In this document: positions 8,222 through 15,754 of the stretch, one piece after another | How positions within the stretch are numbered: the first letter of the stretch is position 1 | Layout of the letters: the number at the start of each line of letters is the position of its first letter | DNA from: Pantoea vagans | Lineage (GTDB): Bacteria; Pseudomonadota; Gammaproteobacteria; Enterobacterales; Enterobacteriaceae | Assembly: GCF_004792415.1 (NCBI RefSeq) | Contig: NZ_CP038853.1 | Coordinates: forward strand, 124,001-188,000 | Direction of reading: 5' to 3' | Length of the DNA stretch: 64,000 bases | Position numbers and translations under genes: made by a program | The notes under the pieces: model-generated | What the model was told of the DNA's origin: nothing | What the model saw: only the letters and a program-made list of their open reading frames with translations | Databases searched by the model: none

Positions 8222-9501
8222 TTCCAACATTCCTTAATTTGTTTCAGTCGAGTATAATTAAAAGTATGGAATCGCACTAAGTAGAATCCATTTTTAAAAT
8301 TTAGCTTACATAATTCTCTTTTTTGTTTTATAGAAATGCATGTTGATAATCTTTTGTATAATTTGTTTTGTTTAGAAAATAATATACTTCGTAAGAAATT
8401 ATCTAAATTTTCAAGGGCGCAATTTAATGACGAGTTTTTGTGCTGGTAATTATAAAATATACCAGAGTTTATTTTAATACCCGAACTCGGATCTTTGATC
8501 GGGTAGTTCCCTGTTATAAATTTTATCCGATCATTTAGTAAATCAAAGTCCGTCTGAGATTGATTGCTTCCAATATAGGACAAGAACGATTTTATTATTC
8601 TTTTCTTTATTTTGACTATCTTCGTGCTAGATAAGTCAACCTGCACTTTTCTGTTATTGTTTGAAAATGTAAAGTCGTTATTATCATATACATTATAGAT
8701 TTTGAACTCGTAGCCTAGAAAGTCCATTTTAAAAGGCTGCTCTGATTGTAATTGAATTTTTTCCGAGCAGTCTCTGGCGCGCGAAACATTGAGAAATGCT
8801 AATTTATCTTTATCATGCAATTTAAGGTTTTTTGGTAATTTTTCAAAAAAATAGTCTATGATAATTTGCTTGGTTATTTTATCGCCATGATGCAAAATTA
8901 AAATGTCATCAACGAATCGTGAATAGAAGAAAACGTCTTTTCTTTTGAGGAAATAAGAATCTATATCCTGTAAGCAAAGCTCAGCAAGTGTGGCGCTTAA
9001 GCTTACTCCCCTTGGTAATCCTTGTATGTTTTTGCTGCTCAAGGATTCTTTGTATTTATAAAGAAGATTGAGGTTATATCTTGATATTCTGCCTTCTGAT
9101 GTTATTTTCTCGAGAAGAAAATTAAAATCTATGCTTTCGTAGAAGCTTCTTATATCAAGGCGAGTTATATTGTAAGGGCTTCCATCTTTCAAATGCGTTA
9201 TGAGGTTCTTTATAATTTCGTGCCTGTTGACCTTTCTGATTCTGTAGCCTTTTTTTATGTTTTTAACCAGCAGTTTTGATATAAGCTTATCTTCGATGTT
9301 GCTATATTTAACCCCTTTCTTTCCGGCTATGCTTATCTCTTTTATTCCATTGTCTAGGAAAAGCTTTGCTGCTGCCTTTGATTGAGCGCTTAATGATGCG
9401 GCGATCCTATTGGAGTAATCAATTAAAGTCTTATCTTCCATTAGGTCAGTGTATGTGATGCAGTCATAGAGGTTGCTATGCGTATAGGAAAGTTGCTCCA
9501 T
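8218..9501 (-). CDS. drt3a: DRT3 reverse transcriptase a (UG3-type), 427 residues
   Basis: This is a reverse transcriptase with LDIRSFYESID (residues 115-125, catalytic D116), GLPRGVSLSATLAEL (161-175, motif B) and RFVDDILI (195-202, catalytic D198 and D199), followed by FLGYEF (261-266). There is no maturase, endonuclease or integrase domain, so it is neither a group II intron nor a retron of the usual kind. It precedes the second RT in the same transcript with a 4-bp ATGA overlap. GGAAA about five bases before the ATG at 9501 supports the start. Assignment to the UG3/DRT3a group rests on length, partner gene and the downstream RNA. It is expected to copy the ACACAC tract of the RNA into GT-repeat DNA during phage infection; that is inference from published DRT3 work. 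Confidence 0.87.
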   Translation of the reverse strand: MEQLSYTHSNLYDCITYTDLMEDKTLIDYSNRIAASLSAQSKAAAKLFLDNGIKEISIAGKKGVKYSNIEDKLISKLLVKNIKKGYRIRKVNRHEIIKNLITHLKDGSPYNITRLDIRSFYESIDFNFLLEKITSEGRISRYNLNLLYKYKESLSSKNIQGLPRGVSLSATLAELCLQDIDSYFLKRKDVFFYSRFVDDILILHHGDKITKQIIIDYFFEKLPKNLKLHDKDKLAFLNVSRARDCSEKIQLQSEQPFKMDFLGYEFKIYNVYDNNDFTFSNNNRKVQVDLSSTKIVKIKKRIIKSFLSYIGSNQSQTDFDLLNDRIKFITGNYPIKDPSSGIKINSGIFYNYQHKNSSLNCALENLDNFLRSILFSKQNKLYKRLSTCISIKQKRELCKLNFKNGFYLVRFHTFNYTRLKQIKECWK

Positions 9502-9740
9502 ATATTTTCCTTTTTATTTTTTTGGAATTAACTATTTATCTTGTTAAGTCACATTTTGACCGATATCGAGGTTTGATTGATTTATAACTCAAAAAGTCCG
9601 TAGTGGTGACCGTTACACTACGAAAACCGATTTTAATGCAGATGTATGCTCATTCTAAAACTAAGGTAACTCAAACATTTATATTAATACTAAAGGAAAC
9701 CACGTTCTTATAGCTTCAAAGCCTACCTATATACATTACC
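9502..9740. other. Upstream region of the RT operon, with a hairpin at 9599-9622
   Basis: A+T-rich DNA that should hold the leftward promoter of the RT genes. The inverted repeat CGTAGTG...CACTACG (9599-9605 with 9616-9622) is followed on the minus strand by GACTTTTT, so it could be a weak terminator insulating the RT operon from the satellite genes, or an operator. No gene is visible. Confidence 0.45.
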
Positions 9741-9974
9741 CTACAGAAAATCTTTATGGTTGTGAACAAACTTCGCGTCGAAAACGTAGGGCTTAGTAAT
9801 TTTGCAATTCTGCCCATCTGCGCGCGCTCGTAGCCCCGCCACGCCTGCCCGCTTTATGCAGCGGTTTTCATGCACCTGCATGATTAGCTCTGAGCCGCGC
9901 CGCTGCTGGCCTTGCCTGCCGTTCCGGGATGCCCGAGACTCATGCATTTTCATGCAGCATAGACATGCACTCAC
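9741..9974 (-). pseudogene. Ash-like small satellite gene, apparently cut off at the cargo junction
   Basis: The 77-residue frame ends DAKFVHNHKDFL. As I remember it, proteins annotated Ash-like in P4-type satellites continue after a similar (K/R)F..N(H/Y)KDF stretch with MVAQAGQP-like residues. Here a stop follows immediately and the DNA changes from G+C-rich to A+T-rich at the same point. I read it as the 5' half of an Ash-family gene truncated by exchange of the cargo. It could also be a non-coding passenger frame, since the codons contain many repeats of CATGCA-like words. Confidence 0.35.
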
Positions 9975-9985
9975 GCAGCAGATGT

Positions 9986-10010
9986 AAAAAAGCCCGGCAC
10001 GGGCCGGGCT
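9986..10010 (-). terminator. Terminator of the satellite delta-psu transcript
   Basis: GCCCGGC (9992-9998) pairs with GCCGGGC (10003-10009). Read leftwards the stem is followed by six T. It lies 25 bp behind the stop of the psu-position gene. Confidence 0.85.
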
Positions 10011-10034
10011 TCGGTGAGTTCCTGAGTCTGCGGC

Positions 10035-10847
10035 TCAGAAAAGTTTACGCTTGCGGCGGTCGGTTCTGGCTCCCCGGAAAGGATGCGCACCGCTGACGCT
10101 CAGCACGTCATCACGGAACATCAGCGGCTGATTTACGCTCGTCCATCGCTTAATGAGGTTCTGGACATATACGCGGTACAGCGTATCGGCATCGTTCGCG
10201 CCTTCGATAACCCCCGGTGCATGCGTTGAGCCATTCCGTTCAAACTGGCTGTACTTCATCCTGAGCAGGCTGCTCAGCTCTGCGCCGTGAATGATAAAGA
10301 AGTCATCAATAAGCGTATCAATACGCTCATCCGTGATGCCCTCATGACAGAATACGTAAGCGTTAGCCTTGCGCCCGGTTACATCTGCCAACACCGGCAG
10401 CTGCTTTTCCTTTTCGGCAATCAGCCCGGCAAGGTCTGATGCCGTTTCCTGCTGCTCCAGATACTCCGCGCGCAGCGCCTTCATCTCCGGCGTGACGTTG
10501 CCGCCATTCTGTCCCAGCAGTTCACGGAAGTGTACCCGGTTGTCCCGGCTTACCTGCTCCATTTCGGCCTTACGCTGGCGCAGCTCACTGAGATTTTCAG
10601 TAGCGTCGTTTTCGGTCTGCCTTGCCTCCAGCCAGGCCAGCATCTTCGTGTTGAGGTCTTCGATACGCAGCCGCCATTCAGAGGACAGCCCCTTTACCAG
10701 CTCAGTGGTGTGCCTGATCACGTCGGCCTCGGGTAACCGCAGGAGCCATCCGGCTTCCTTGAGTGGCCGCTGTGATCTGGCCTGCGCCGTGCCTATACGG
10801 TTGCCAGCGGTCTGAATCTGTTCGTCGGTCATCTGCTGCTGTGTCAT
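10035..10847 (-). CDS. Satellite late protein in the psu position, 270 residues
   Basis: The start MTQQQMTDEQIQTAG at 10847 has GAGAGGAAA upstream; the longer open frame to 11129 runs through the neighbouring delta gene and is not used. The protein is rich in charged helices (for example residues about 60-160, LNTKMLAWLEARQTENDATENLSELRQ pattern), contains a heptad-like region, and has a basic C-terminus (RTDRRKRKLF). In P4 the gene downstream of delta is psu, whose product decorates the satellite capsid and inhibits Rho. The location fits, but at 270 residues it is longer than the roughly 190 of P4 Psu and I cannot see clear similarity. Treat the Psu assignment as positional. Confidence 0.6.
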   Translation of the reverse strand: MTQQQMTDEQIQTAGNRIGTAQARSQRPLKEAGWLLRLPEADVIRHTTELVKGLSSEWRLRIEDLNTKMLAWLEARQTENDATENLSELRQRKAEMEQVSRDNRVHFRELLGQNGGNVTPEMKALRAEYLEQQETASDLAGLIAEKEKQLPVLADVTGRKANAYVFCHEGITDERIDTLIDDFFIIHGAELSSLLRMKYSQFERNGSTHAPGVIEGANDADTLYRVYVQNLIKRWTSVNQPLMFRDDVLSVSGAHPFRGARTDRRKRKLF

Positions 10848-10864
10848 GCTGTTTTTCCTCTCTG

Positions 10865-11140
10865 TCAGGGCTGTGCGTGACGGTCTTTGCGGGCACTGGC
10901 TGAGCCATAGCGGCCCAGCGTCTGCGGCTGGCGAACCGGTACGTCGTTCTGCTGTTCTGGCTCTGCCGCCACGGATTTTTGCGGCTTCATAATGATTTTC
11001 TCGACGCTCTCCAGCGCGGTGAACGTGCAGGAACAGTCGAGGTTCTGGCACTGATACCAGGTGCGCTTTACGGACGGGGCTTCGTAGGCGCTGGTGCGGG
11101 TGTGGGCTACCTGACCGCATTCGGGACATTTCAGGGCCAT
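10865..11140 (-). CDS. Delta/Ogr-like zinc-finger transcription activator
   Basis: The 91-residue protein opens MALKCPECGQVAHTRTS and has a second cysteine pair in YQCQNLDCSCTF, giving the CX2C...CX4C zinc site of the Ogr/Delta family. Delta of P4 switches on late promoters of the satellite and of its P2-type helper. The ATG at 11140 is preceded by AGGA; the longer frame to 11287 has no support. The tail after residue 55 is poorly conserved in such proteins. It is followed at 17 bp by the psu-position gene and preceded by the iteron region. Confidence 0.88.
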   Translation of the reverse strand: MALKCPECGQVAHTRTSAYEAPSVKRTWYQCQNLDCSCTFTALESVEKIIMKPQKSVAAEPEQQNDVPVRQPQTLGRYGSASARKDRHAQP

Positions 11141-11277
11141 TTCTTTTTCCTGTATGGTCGTTTTCAGTAAGTCAATTGTGCCGGGGCTGGCACAGGTGAG
11201 CCATGTGCGGGCGGTGTGCCGTGCCTGACACAACGCCTGCCAGAAAAGGGCTGCTGGCTGACTTACCTTCTGTAAGC

Positions 11278-11472
11278 GGTGTAACACGGGTGACAGGTGT
11301 TACAGCTGTGAATTAAAAGGATATTTTCTTATTCTTCCGGTGTAACACGACGGGTAACACGGTGTAACAGCGTTGACAGATGCGTTACACCTGTTACACC
11401 TCACCAGTTAGAGAGGTGTAACAGGCTGATGCCTTACTGAATGCGGCTGTTACACCCGTTACACCTGTTACC
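11278..11472. repeat. Iteron array (GGTGTAACA-type), likely satellite replication region
   Basis: About ten copies of GGTGTAAC or GGTGTTAC-like words occur on both strands, at 11278, 11296, 11339, 11351, 11361, about 11384-11400, 11415, about 11447 and 11458-11472. They sit between alpha and delta. In P4 the alpha protein binds short iterons at ori and at the cis-required crr region, so this is a good candidate for ori or crr of the element. The rest of the 366-bp gap holds the delta promoter region. Confidence 0.75.
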
Positions 11473-11506
11473 CTTTAAAAATAAGACTCACGCAAAGCTC
11501 TTAACG

Positions 11507-14179
11507 TCAGCCCGGCACCTCGCTGTTGAAGACGTAGAGCCTGCGCACGTTCATCTCTGGCGGGCGGATGCTGGTCTGAAGCTTGCCGTCGGCAGAGGCC
11601 AGCAGATAACCCCGGTCCGCACAGAGGCGCGCCACCTTGCGCGGGTCAAACCCCCTGCAGATTTCCTTCCAGCCGGACGGCATGACGTAGAACGTCGTGG
11701 CCGCCTCGGTGCCCTGCGCGGTACTGCCTTTCTCTACCCTGCGCCAGCCCACCATATTGCCGGGGCGGTTGCGCTCGTCGTGCCAGTCGGCAAAGCGGCT
11801 GTACTGGTTCGCGGTAAAGAAGCTGCGCACCTGCTCCAGCGCGGCAATGTCTTCCTGGTTGGCGGTGTGGCCGCGGTCTTTCAGCCAGGCGTTCAGGCAC
11901 ACGCGGGTTGCCCGCAGCGCTTCACCTTCCTGCCAGCCGGTAATGCCCAGCCGGGTTGCCAGCTCACCGGCCATTGCCACCAGGGCAAAGCGGTTGACTG
12001 CGCGGCCTACCTGATTGCCCGCGTCAGGCGGGGTCAGGGCGGCGGTGTACTCCTTCAGCAGCGTTTTCGCCTGCGCCGTCAGCCCGTTCAGGTCGGCGGT
12101 CAGCGCCTTCAGCCACTCGCGGAATGGCGCACCGTAGTAGCTGGCCGTGGCCCATTCCAGATGTTCGGCTAGCGCCTTCCCGCTCTCAAAGCCGTGCAGC
12201 TCCTCAAACACGCCAAACTTCCCGGAGTCGCTGGGTATCTGGATCATCCTGACCTCCATTCCGGCAAAGGTGCGCTCACCGGCCTTCGCGGCGTGCTCGG
12301 TCAGCGACAGTTCGCCGGTGGAGAAGAACAGCAGCCGCCACTGCTTGCGGGTGCGCAGCTCGCCGTCCGTACCGGCGCGGCCCTTGCCCTGGCCGTTTGC
12401 CAGCATGTAGGCGATGTTGCCCGCCTCGCGCCCGTCCACCTCGCGGATTTCGTCGAGCATCATGGCCGCGTCGTTGCGGCGGCTGGCGCAGCCTTCCAGC
12501 GCGTTGCCGGTAGCGCGCCACGTCTGCCAGTAGTCCGGCCCGCCGCACACGGAGGTAGCCGCCTTCATGGTGGTGGTCTTGCCGTCCGTGGATTCCCCCT
12601 TGAGGTGATAGCCGCCGCCGTCCATGCCGACCAGGCGCAGCAGCGGGGCGGCAAAGGCGAGGCTGACCGCAAACGCTACGCGGGAGTTGCCGGTGCAGAA
12701 GCGGGAAACGTGCTCGCGCCACTCCTGCGTGGTGCCGGACACGCGGAAGTCCCGCCCCTGCACGGAGGTGGTCTGGAGAATGACGCCGTCTGCGCCGTCG
12801 CCGCTCACCTCGTCCTGAAGGACGTAAACCTGACCGTGCCAGCCGGTGCGGCTCACGCAGGTCACGCGGCGCTCCGGCTTGCACAGCGAGATGTATTCCA
12901 TCAGGCGCGCGCGGGCCTCGCCGGTGGTGCTGATGTATGACAGGCCGTTGACCAGCAGCACCCGGCGCAGCTCCTCGCCGCTGCCGCTCAGCATCTCCAT
13001 CGGCATGGCCCACCGGCGGCGCTCGCCCCAGGTGTCCTCCCACTCCAGCAGGCGGCCAAAGTTGCCGCCGTCGGCATCGCAGGTGATGGCCGTGACGCGC
13101 AGCGGATTGCAGATTTTCACGTTCTGTATTTCGGTTTCGCCGTTGCGCTGCACCTGCTTCTCGTACCAGAGATATTCCTGCGTCAGCCGGAACCCGTGCG
13201 GCAGCTGCGTGCGGCCCTCACCGCACAGCATCAGACCGTTACGAAAGGCTTCGCGGGCGCGTGTCACGCCGTGCTCCCGGTGAAAGTCGTTCCAGTCGGC
13301 TTTGATTTCGCCCGGCGGCAGGCTCACCCAGCCACTGACGGCTTTTGCTGCCTTCTCTGCGAACGCTCTGCCGGGGTTCTCACCCGCATCCTGAAAATCG
13401 TTATCACCGGCGATGATGATTTTCACCTCCGGCCAGCGCGCCCGCATCGCCTGCGCCACGTTCGGCAGGTTACCCGCCGAAATCGCGGCCACCACGCAAC
13501 CGGCGGTCAGCTGGCTTACCGTGAGCGCCGTGGCGTAGCCCTCGGTGATGACCACCTGCACCGGCGGCTCAGGCGGCAGCGGGCTGAACGCCACAAACGC
13601 AGCCTTCATGGTGCTGCCGGGCAGCAGGCTTTTATCCCCGGCGGGGGCAACCAGCTGCGCACCGGTCACCGCGCCGTCTGATGTGGTCAGCGGCAGCAGC
13701 AGGGAACCCGCAGGGAAGGCCGTGCCGCCTATGCGCTGTGCGCTGCCGGTCAGGCAGGCCGGATAACCGGCAAAGCCTTTATCTGCGAGGTAGGCACTTT
13801 CACCGCTGTGGCTGGCCTTCACCAGTGCACCGACGATGGCGGCCATGTCGCGCTTCGGGGATTTTTCTCTGGCAGGCTTAACCGGCAGGGCCTGCACGTC
13901 ACGCACGTCCAGCACCTCTGCCACCGCCTGTGCGGCCAGCTTTACCCCTTTGCCCGTCACCAACTTCACCAGATCAAGGCCGTCACCGTGGCCGCAGTGG
14001 CTGCAAATCCACGTACCCCGGCCCTCAAGGTCATCCATGCGGAAACGGTCTTTGCCTTCACACTTAGGGCAGGGGCCGTGCCTGCCGCCGTCCGGCACGT
14101 CTACGCCCAGCATCTGAAGAATGACCGGCCAGCGGCCGCGTGCGGCGGCTGTGATGTGTGATACTGACTGTACTGTCAT
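11507..14179 (-). CDS. P4 alpha-type primase-helicase, 890 residues
   Basis: Replication initiator of the satellite. Residues 37-62 form a zinc-binding primase finger (Cys 37, 40, 59 and 62 around DRFRMDD). A Toprim-like segment with TEGYATA (212-218) and AGDND (257-261) follows. A DUF927-type region (about 410-500) leads into the helicase with Walker A GESTDGKTTT (528-537) and Walker B AAMMLDEI (571-578). P4 alpha combines primase, helicase and origin binding in one chain of about 777 residues; this one is longer, and the C-terminal part would be the iteron-binding domain. The iteron array lies directly behind the gene. Many long frames on the opposite strand here are compositional shadows of this G+C-rich gene. 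Confidence 0.93.
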   Translation of the reverse strand: MTVQSVSHITAAARGRWPVILQMLGVDVPDGGRHGPCPKCEGKDRFRMDDLEGRGTWICSHCGHGDGLDLVKLVTGKGVKLAAQAVAEVLDVRDVQALPVKPAREKSPKRDMAAIVGALVKASHSGESAYLADKGFAGYPACLTGSAQRIGGTAFPAGSLLLPLTTSDGAVTGAQLVAPAGDKSLLPGSTMKAAFVAFSPLPPEPPVQVVITEGYATALTVSQLTAGCVVAAISAGNLPNVAQAMRARWPEVKIIIAGDNDFQDAGENPGRAFAEKAAKAVSGWVSLPPGEIKADWNDFHREHGVTRAREAFRNGLMLCGEGRTQLPHGFRLTQEYLWYEKQVQRNGETEIQNVKICNPLRVTAITCDADGGNFGRLLEWEDTWGERRRWAMPMEMLSGSGEELRRVLLVNGLSYISTTGEARARLMEYISLCKPERRVTCVSRTGWHGQVYVLQDEVSGDGADGVILQTTSVQGRDFRVSGTTQEWREHVSRFCTGNSRVAFAVSLAFAAPLLRLVGMDGGGYHLKGESTDGKTTTMKAATSVCGGPDYWQTWRATGNALEGCASRRNDAAMMLDEIREVDGREAGNIAYMLANGQGKGRAGTDGELRTRKQWRLLFFSTGELSLTEHAAKAGERTFAGMEVRMIQIPSDSGKFGVFEELHGFESGKALAEHLEWATASYYGAPFREWLKALTADLNGLTAQAKTLLKEYTAALTPPDAGNQVGRAVNRFALVAMAGELATRLGITGWQEGEALRATRVCLNAWLKDRGHTANQEDIAALEQVRSFFTANQYSRFADWHDERNRPGNMVGWRRVEKGSTAQGTEAATTFYVMPSGWKEICRGFDPRKVARLCADRGYLLASADGKLQTSIRPPEMNVRRLYVFNSEVPG

Positions 14180-14188
14180 AACGCCTCC

Positions 14189-14566
14189 TTAATGCCGGTA
14201 CAGCGACGCGCCGGTGTCGCAGAACGATTCAAATGCCGCCGGAAGCGTGGCGTAAAGCCCTTCCATTACCTCATACCCGCGCGCCGTCAGAGCGGGCGGT
14301 GCGGTCAGGAGCGTCGGCTCCACCATGTCGGTAAGCAGTGCCAGCGCCGCCGCAGCGCCGTGCGCTTCGCCATACTCGTTAACCATCGCGCTCTCAATAT
14401 GCAGGGCGATGGCCATCTCGATTCGCTCCACCGTCATGTGGTGCGGGCCGCGCATTTCGCTGCCGGTGTCGGTCAGATGCTTAGCCCGCCATGCGGAAGC
14501 GATGGCGCGACGGTATAGTGCCGTGGTCAGCTCAGCCGGAAAAACGGATACCTGTGGCTTCTTCAT
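14189..14566 (-). CDS. Satellite early protein in the P4 orf106 position (DUF5375-like)
   Basis: The 125-residue protein begins MKKPQVSVFPAELTTALYRRAIASAWRA and is mostly helical. It lies 9 bp upstream of alpha, the place of orf106 in P4, and resembles what is annotated as DUF5375 in related satellites, from memory. Its function is unknown. Its ATG overlaps the stop of the preceding gene as ATGA, and GGAGGA lies upstream, so it is translationally coupled. Confidence 0.7.
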   Translation of the reverse strand: MKKPQVSVFPAELTTALYRRAIASAWRAKHLTDTGSEMRGPHHMTVERIEMAIALHIESAMVNEYGEAHGAAAALALLTDMVEPTLLTAPPALTARGYEVMEGLYATLPAAFESFCDTGASLYRH

Positions 14567-14844
14567 ACGCGGTCCTCCTCGAGCAGTGCGCAGCAGCGCG
14601 TGACGTCGGTCAGGTCGGCGCGCAGGTAGTCCATCAGTGCGGCCAGGCCGGGCACGCTGTGTGCGCTGAATGAACCCGGACAGGAGTGCTCGGAAAACAG
14701 GAGCTGGAGCAGGTCGCAGGCTTCCTTTGCACGGGTCAGCTTCTCAAAAGCGTCTTCCGGCAGGCCGTAGGTAAAGGCGGCAAAAGTACCGTTTTCAGGC
14801 AAGGGGATGCCCTGAGCACCGTTGTGCCCGATTGAAACTGTCAT
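14563..14844 (-). CDS. Satellite early protein in the P4 epsilon (derepression) position
   Basis: The 93-residue protein begins MTVSIGHNGAQGIPLPENGTF and contains the stretch FAAFTYGLPEDAFEKL. In P4 the gene two before alpha is epsilon, an anti-repressor that inactivates the C repressor of a resident P2 helper. Position and size fit epsilon-type derepression proteins, but I see no diagnostic motif. It is coupled to the next gene by an ATGA overlap. Confidence 0.6.
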   Translation of the reverse strand: MTVSIGHNGAQGIPLPENGTFAAFTYGLPEDAFEKLTRAKEACDLLQLLFSEHSCPGSFSAHSVPGLAALMDYLRADLTDVTRCCALLEEDRV

Positions 14845-14871
14845 GTTTTCTCCGTTAAAGCTGGCTGTGTG

Positions 14872-15228
14872 TCAGAGGAATTTTGAATAGTGGCCGTCGT
14901 CAGGCTCCGCAGGCTGCTGTGCAGCCCGCTCCCGCCAGCGCTCATACTTCACCGTGGGATGCAGATTAAACGGGCTGAACCCGCCGCTGCCTCCGGTCGG
15001 AGCGGTGAGGCGATGCGGTGTACCGGCAAGCCGGATATAGTTTTCCTCAAACCACGCCAGCGGGGAGGAGGTCACCTGACCGTCGCTGTCGTAGCGATAC
15101 AGAACCTCGTGACTGAACTCAGGGTTAACGGATGCGACTGACGCAGGTGCATCGGTAAATCGCAGTATTGTCACCGTCCAGCCCTGTGAATGCTGCCAGC
15201 GTTCGCCGCGCCGTGGAAATTCACGCAT
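14872..15228 (-). CDS. Small satellite protein, 118 residues, function unknown
   Basis: The ATG at 15228 has a strong CGGAGG six bases upstream and overlaps the end of the Icd-like gene by 8 bp; the longer frame to 15420 is not used. The first half (RRGERWQHSQGWTVTILRF, HEVLYRYDSDGQ, PLAWFEENY) has the beta-strand pattern of small DUF4222-like phage proteins that open with a G-x-V/T-V-T signature. The second half is proline- and charge-rich. I do not assign a function. Confidence 0.6.
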   Translation of the reverse strand: MREFPRRGERWQHSQGWTVTILRFTDAPASVASVNPEFSHEVLYRYDSDGQVTSSPLAWFEENYIRLAGTPHRLTAPTGGSGGFSPFNLHPTVKYERWRERAAQQPAEPDDGHYSKFL

Positions 15229-15400
15229 GACGGCCTCCGTGGAAGGGCAGGCGGCCCGCAAATAGCAGGATGTAATCAGCCGCCATCCGGCTGCGGGCGC
15301 TGCGCTCGTCAGTGGCAGTAATACGCAGCATGACGGGGCGGCAGGACAACTGAGAACGGTTGATTGCCGCGAAGATCCAGGTAGACTTTGATGCAGCCAT
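15221..15400 (-). CDS. Icd-like host cell-division inhibitor homologue, 59 residues
   Basis: This short gene reads MAASKSTWIFAAINRSQL and then SCRPVMLRI, DERSARSRMAADYIL and FAGRLPF, which is the pattern of the Icd-like proteins that P4-type satellites carry upstream of their early genes. In the P4 family the corresponding Kil/Icd product blocks host cell division when overexpressed. GGGAG lies seven bases before the ATG at 15400. Its stop overlaps the start of the next gene by 8 bp (ATGCGTGA), so the two are coupled. Confidence 0.8.
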   Translation of the reverse strand: MAASKSTWIFAAINRSQLSCRPVMLRITATDERSARSRMAADYILLFAGRLPFHGGRHA

Positions 15401-15490
15401 AGGAGTACTCCCAAGTTCATTTATGGTCAGGCTTTGCGAGGTATTGCGAGTACCTTGCAGAGCCGCTTGTTTTCAAATGCTTTGTTATAT

Positions 15491-15534
15491 AAGGTACGTA
15501 CCTTACCGTTCTTATTAAAGTTAAAGGTACGTAC
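15491..15534. promoter_or_regulatory. Palindromic operator pair upstream of the ribbon-helix-helix gene
   Basis: AAGGTACGTACCTT at 15491-15504 is a perfect 14-bp palindrome. AAGGTACGTAC recurs at 15524-15534, 33 bp (about three helical turns) further and immediately before the start codon of the small DNA-binding protein. A related GTACCTT word lies near 15451. This is the layout expected for autoregulation, and the sites also face the divergent early operon. Confidence 0.65.
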
Positions 15535-15535
15535 A

Positions 15536-15724
15536 ATGTCAAGAGTTAAAGATCGCACTCCTAAAACCGGTGGCAAATCGCCCACCTTCCAGATCCGCAT
15601 CAATCCAGAGCTAAGAGAGCAACTCGATCTTGAAGCTGCCAAAGACCAAACCACACTCGGCAACTGGTTCAAGGAGGTTGCAAGAGAAGAACTTAGGCGT
15701 CGTGGCATTGAACCTAAAGGATGA
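15536..15724 (+). CDS. Ribbon-helix-helix DNA-binding protein, 62 residues
   Basis: The only plus-strand gene of the satellite. MSRVKDRTPKTGGKSPTFQIRINPELREQLDLEAAKDQTTLGNWFKEVAREELRR-type layout shows a basic tail, the short beta strand FQIRI and two helices, as in Arc/CopG-like regulators. The ATG at 15536 lies directly behind the second operator copy; the longer frame from 15434 reads through the operators and is unlikely. It is divergent from the early genes, like a P4 immunity or control switch, and convergent with the AlpA-like gene at 30 bp. No toxin gene accompanies it, so I favour a regulator over an antitoxin. Confidence 0.75.
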   Translation: MSRVKDRTPKTGGKSPTFQIRINPELREQLDLEAAKDQTTLGNWFKEVAREELRRRGIEPKG

Positions 15725-15754
15725 TTTTTGCGGTGACTCGTCGCCGCATATTTA

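Noticed and set aside
8218..9501. Group II intron or retron as explanation of the RTs
   Set aside because: No maturase or HNH domain, no domain V-like RNA, no msr/msd-type inverted repeats upstream, and two RTs in one operon.
9741..10034. P2/P4-type cos site
   Set aside because: A cos site would be expected near this end, but I see no G-rich cohesive-end sequence like that of P2 or P4 here; it may differ or lie elsewhere.
10848..11129. N-terminal extension of the psu-position frame
   Set aside because: It runs through the delta gene in another frame; the ATG at 10847 has a good ribosome site.
11441..13881. Several long plus-strand frames (for example 11441-12172, 12194-12940, 13196-13681) and the minus-strand frame 12276-13043
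   Set aside because: All lie inside the G+C-rich alpha gene in other frames, are rich in R, A and G or H, and contain no domain.
15536..15724. Toxin-antitoxin pair with the ribbon-helix-helix protein as antitoxin
   Set aside because: No partner toxin frame adjoins it; the next gene is an AlpA-type regulator in convergent orientation.
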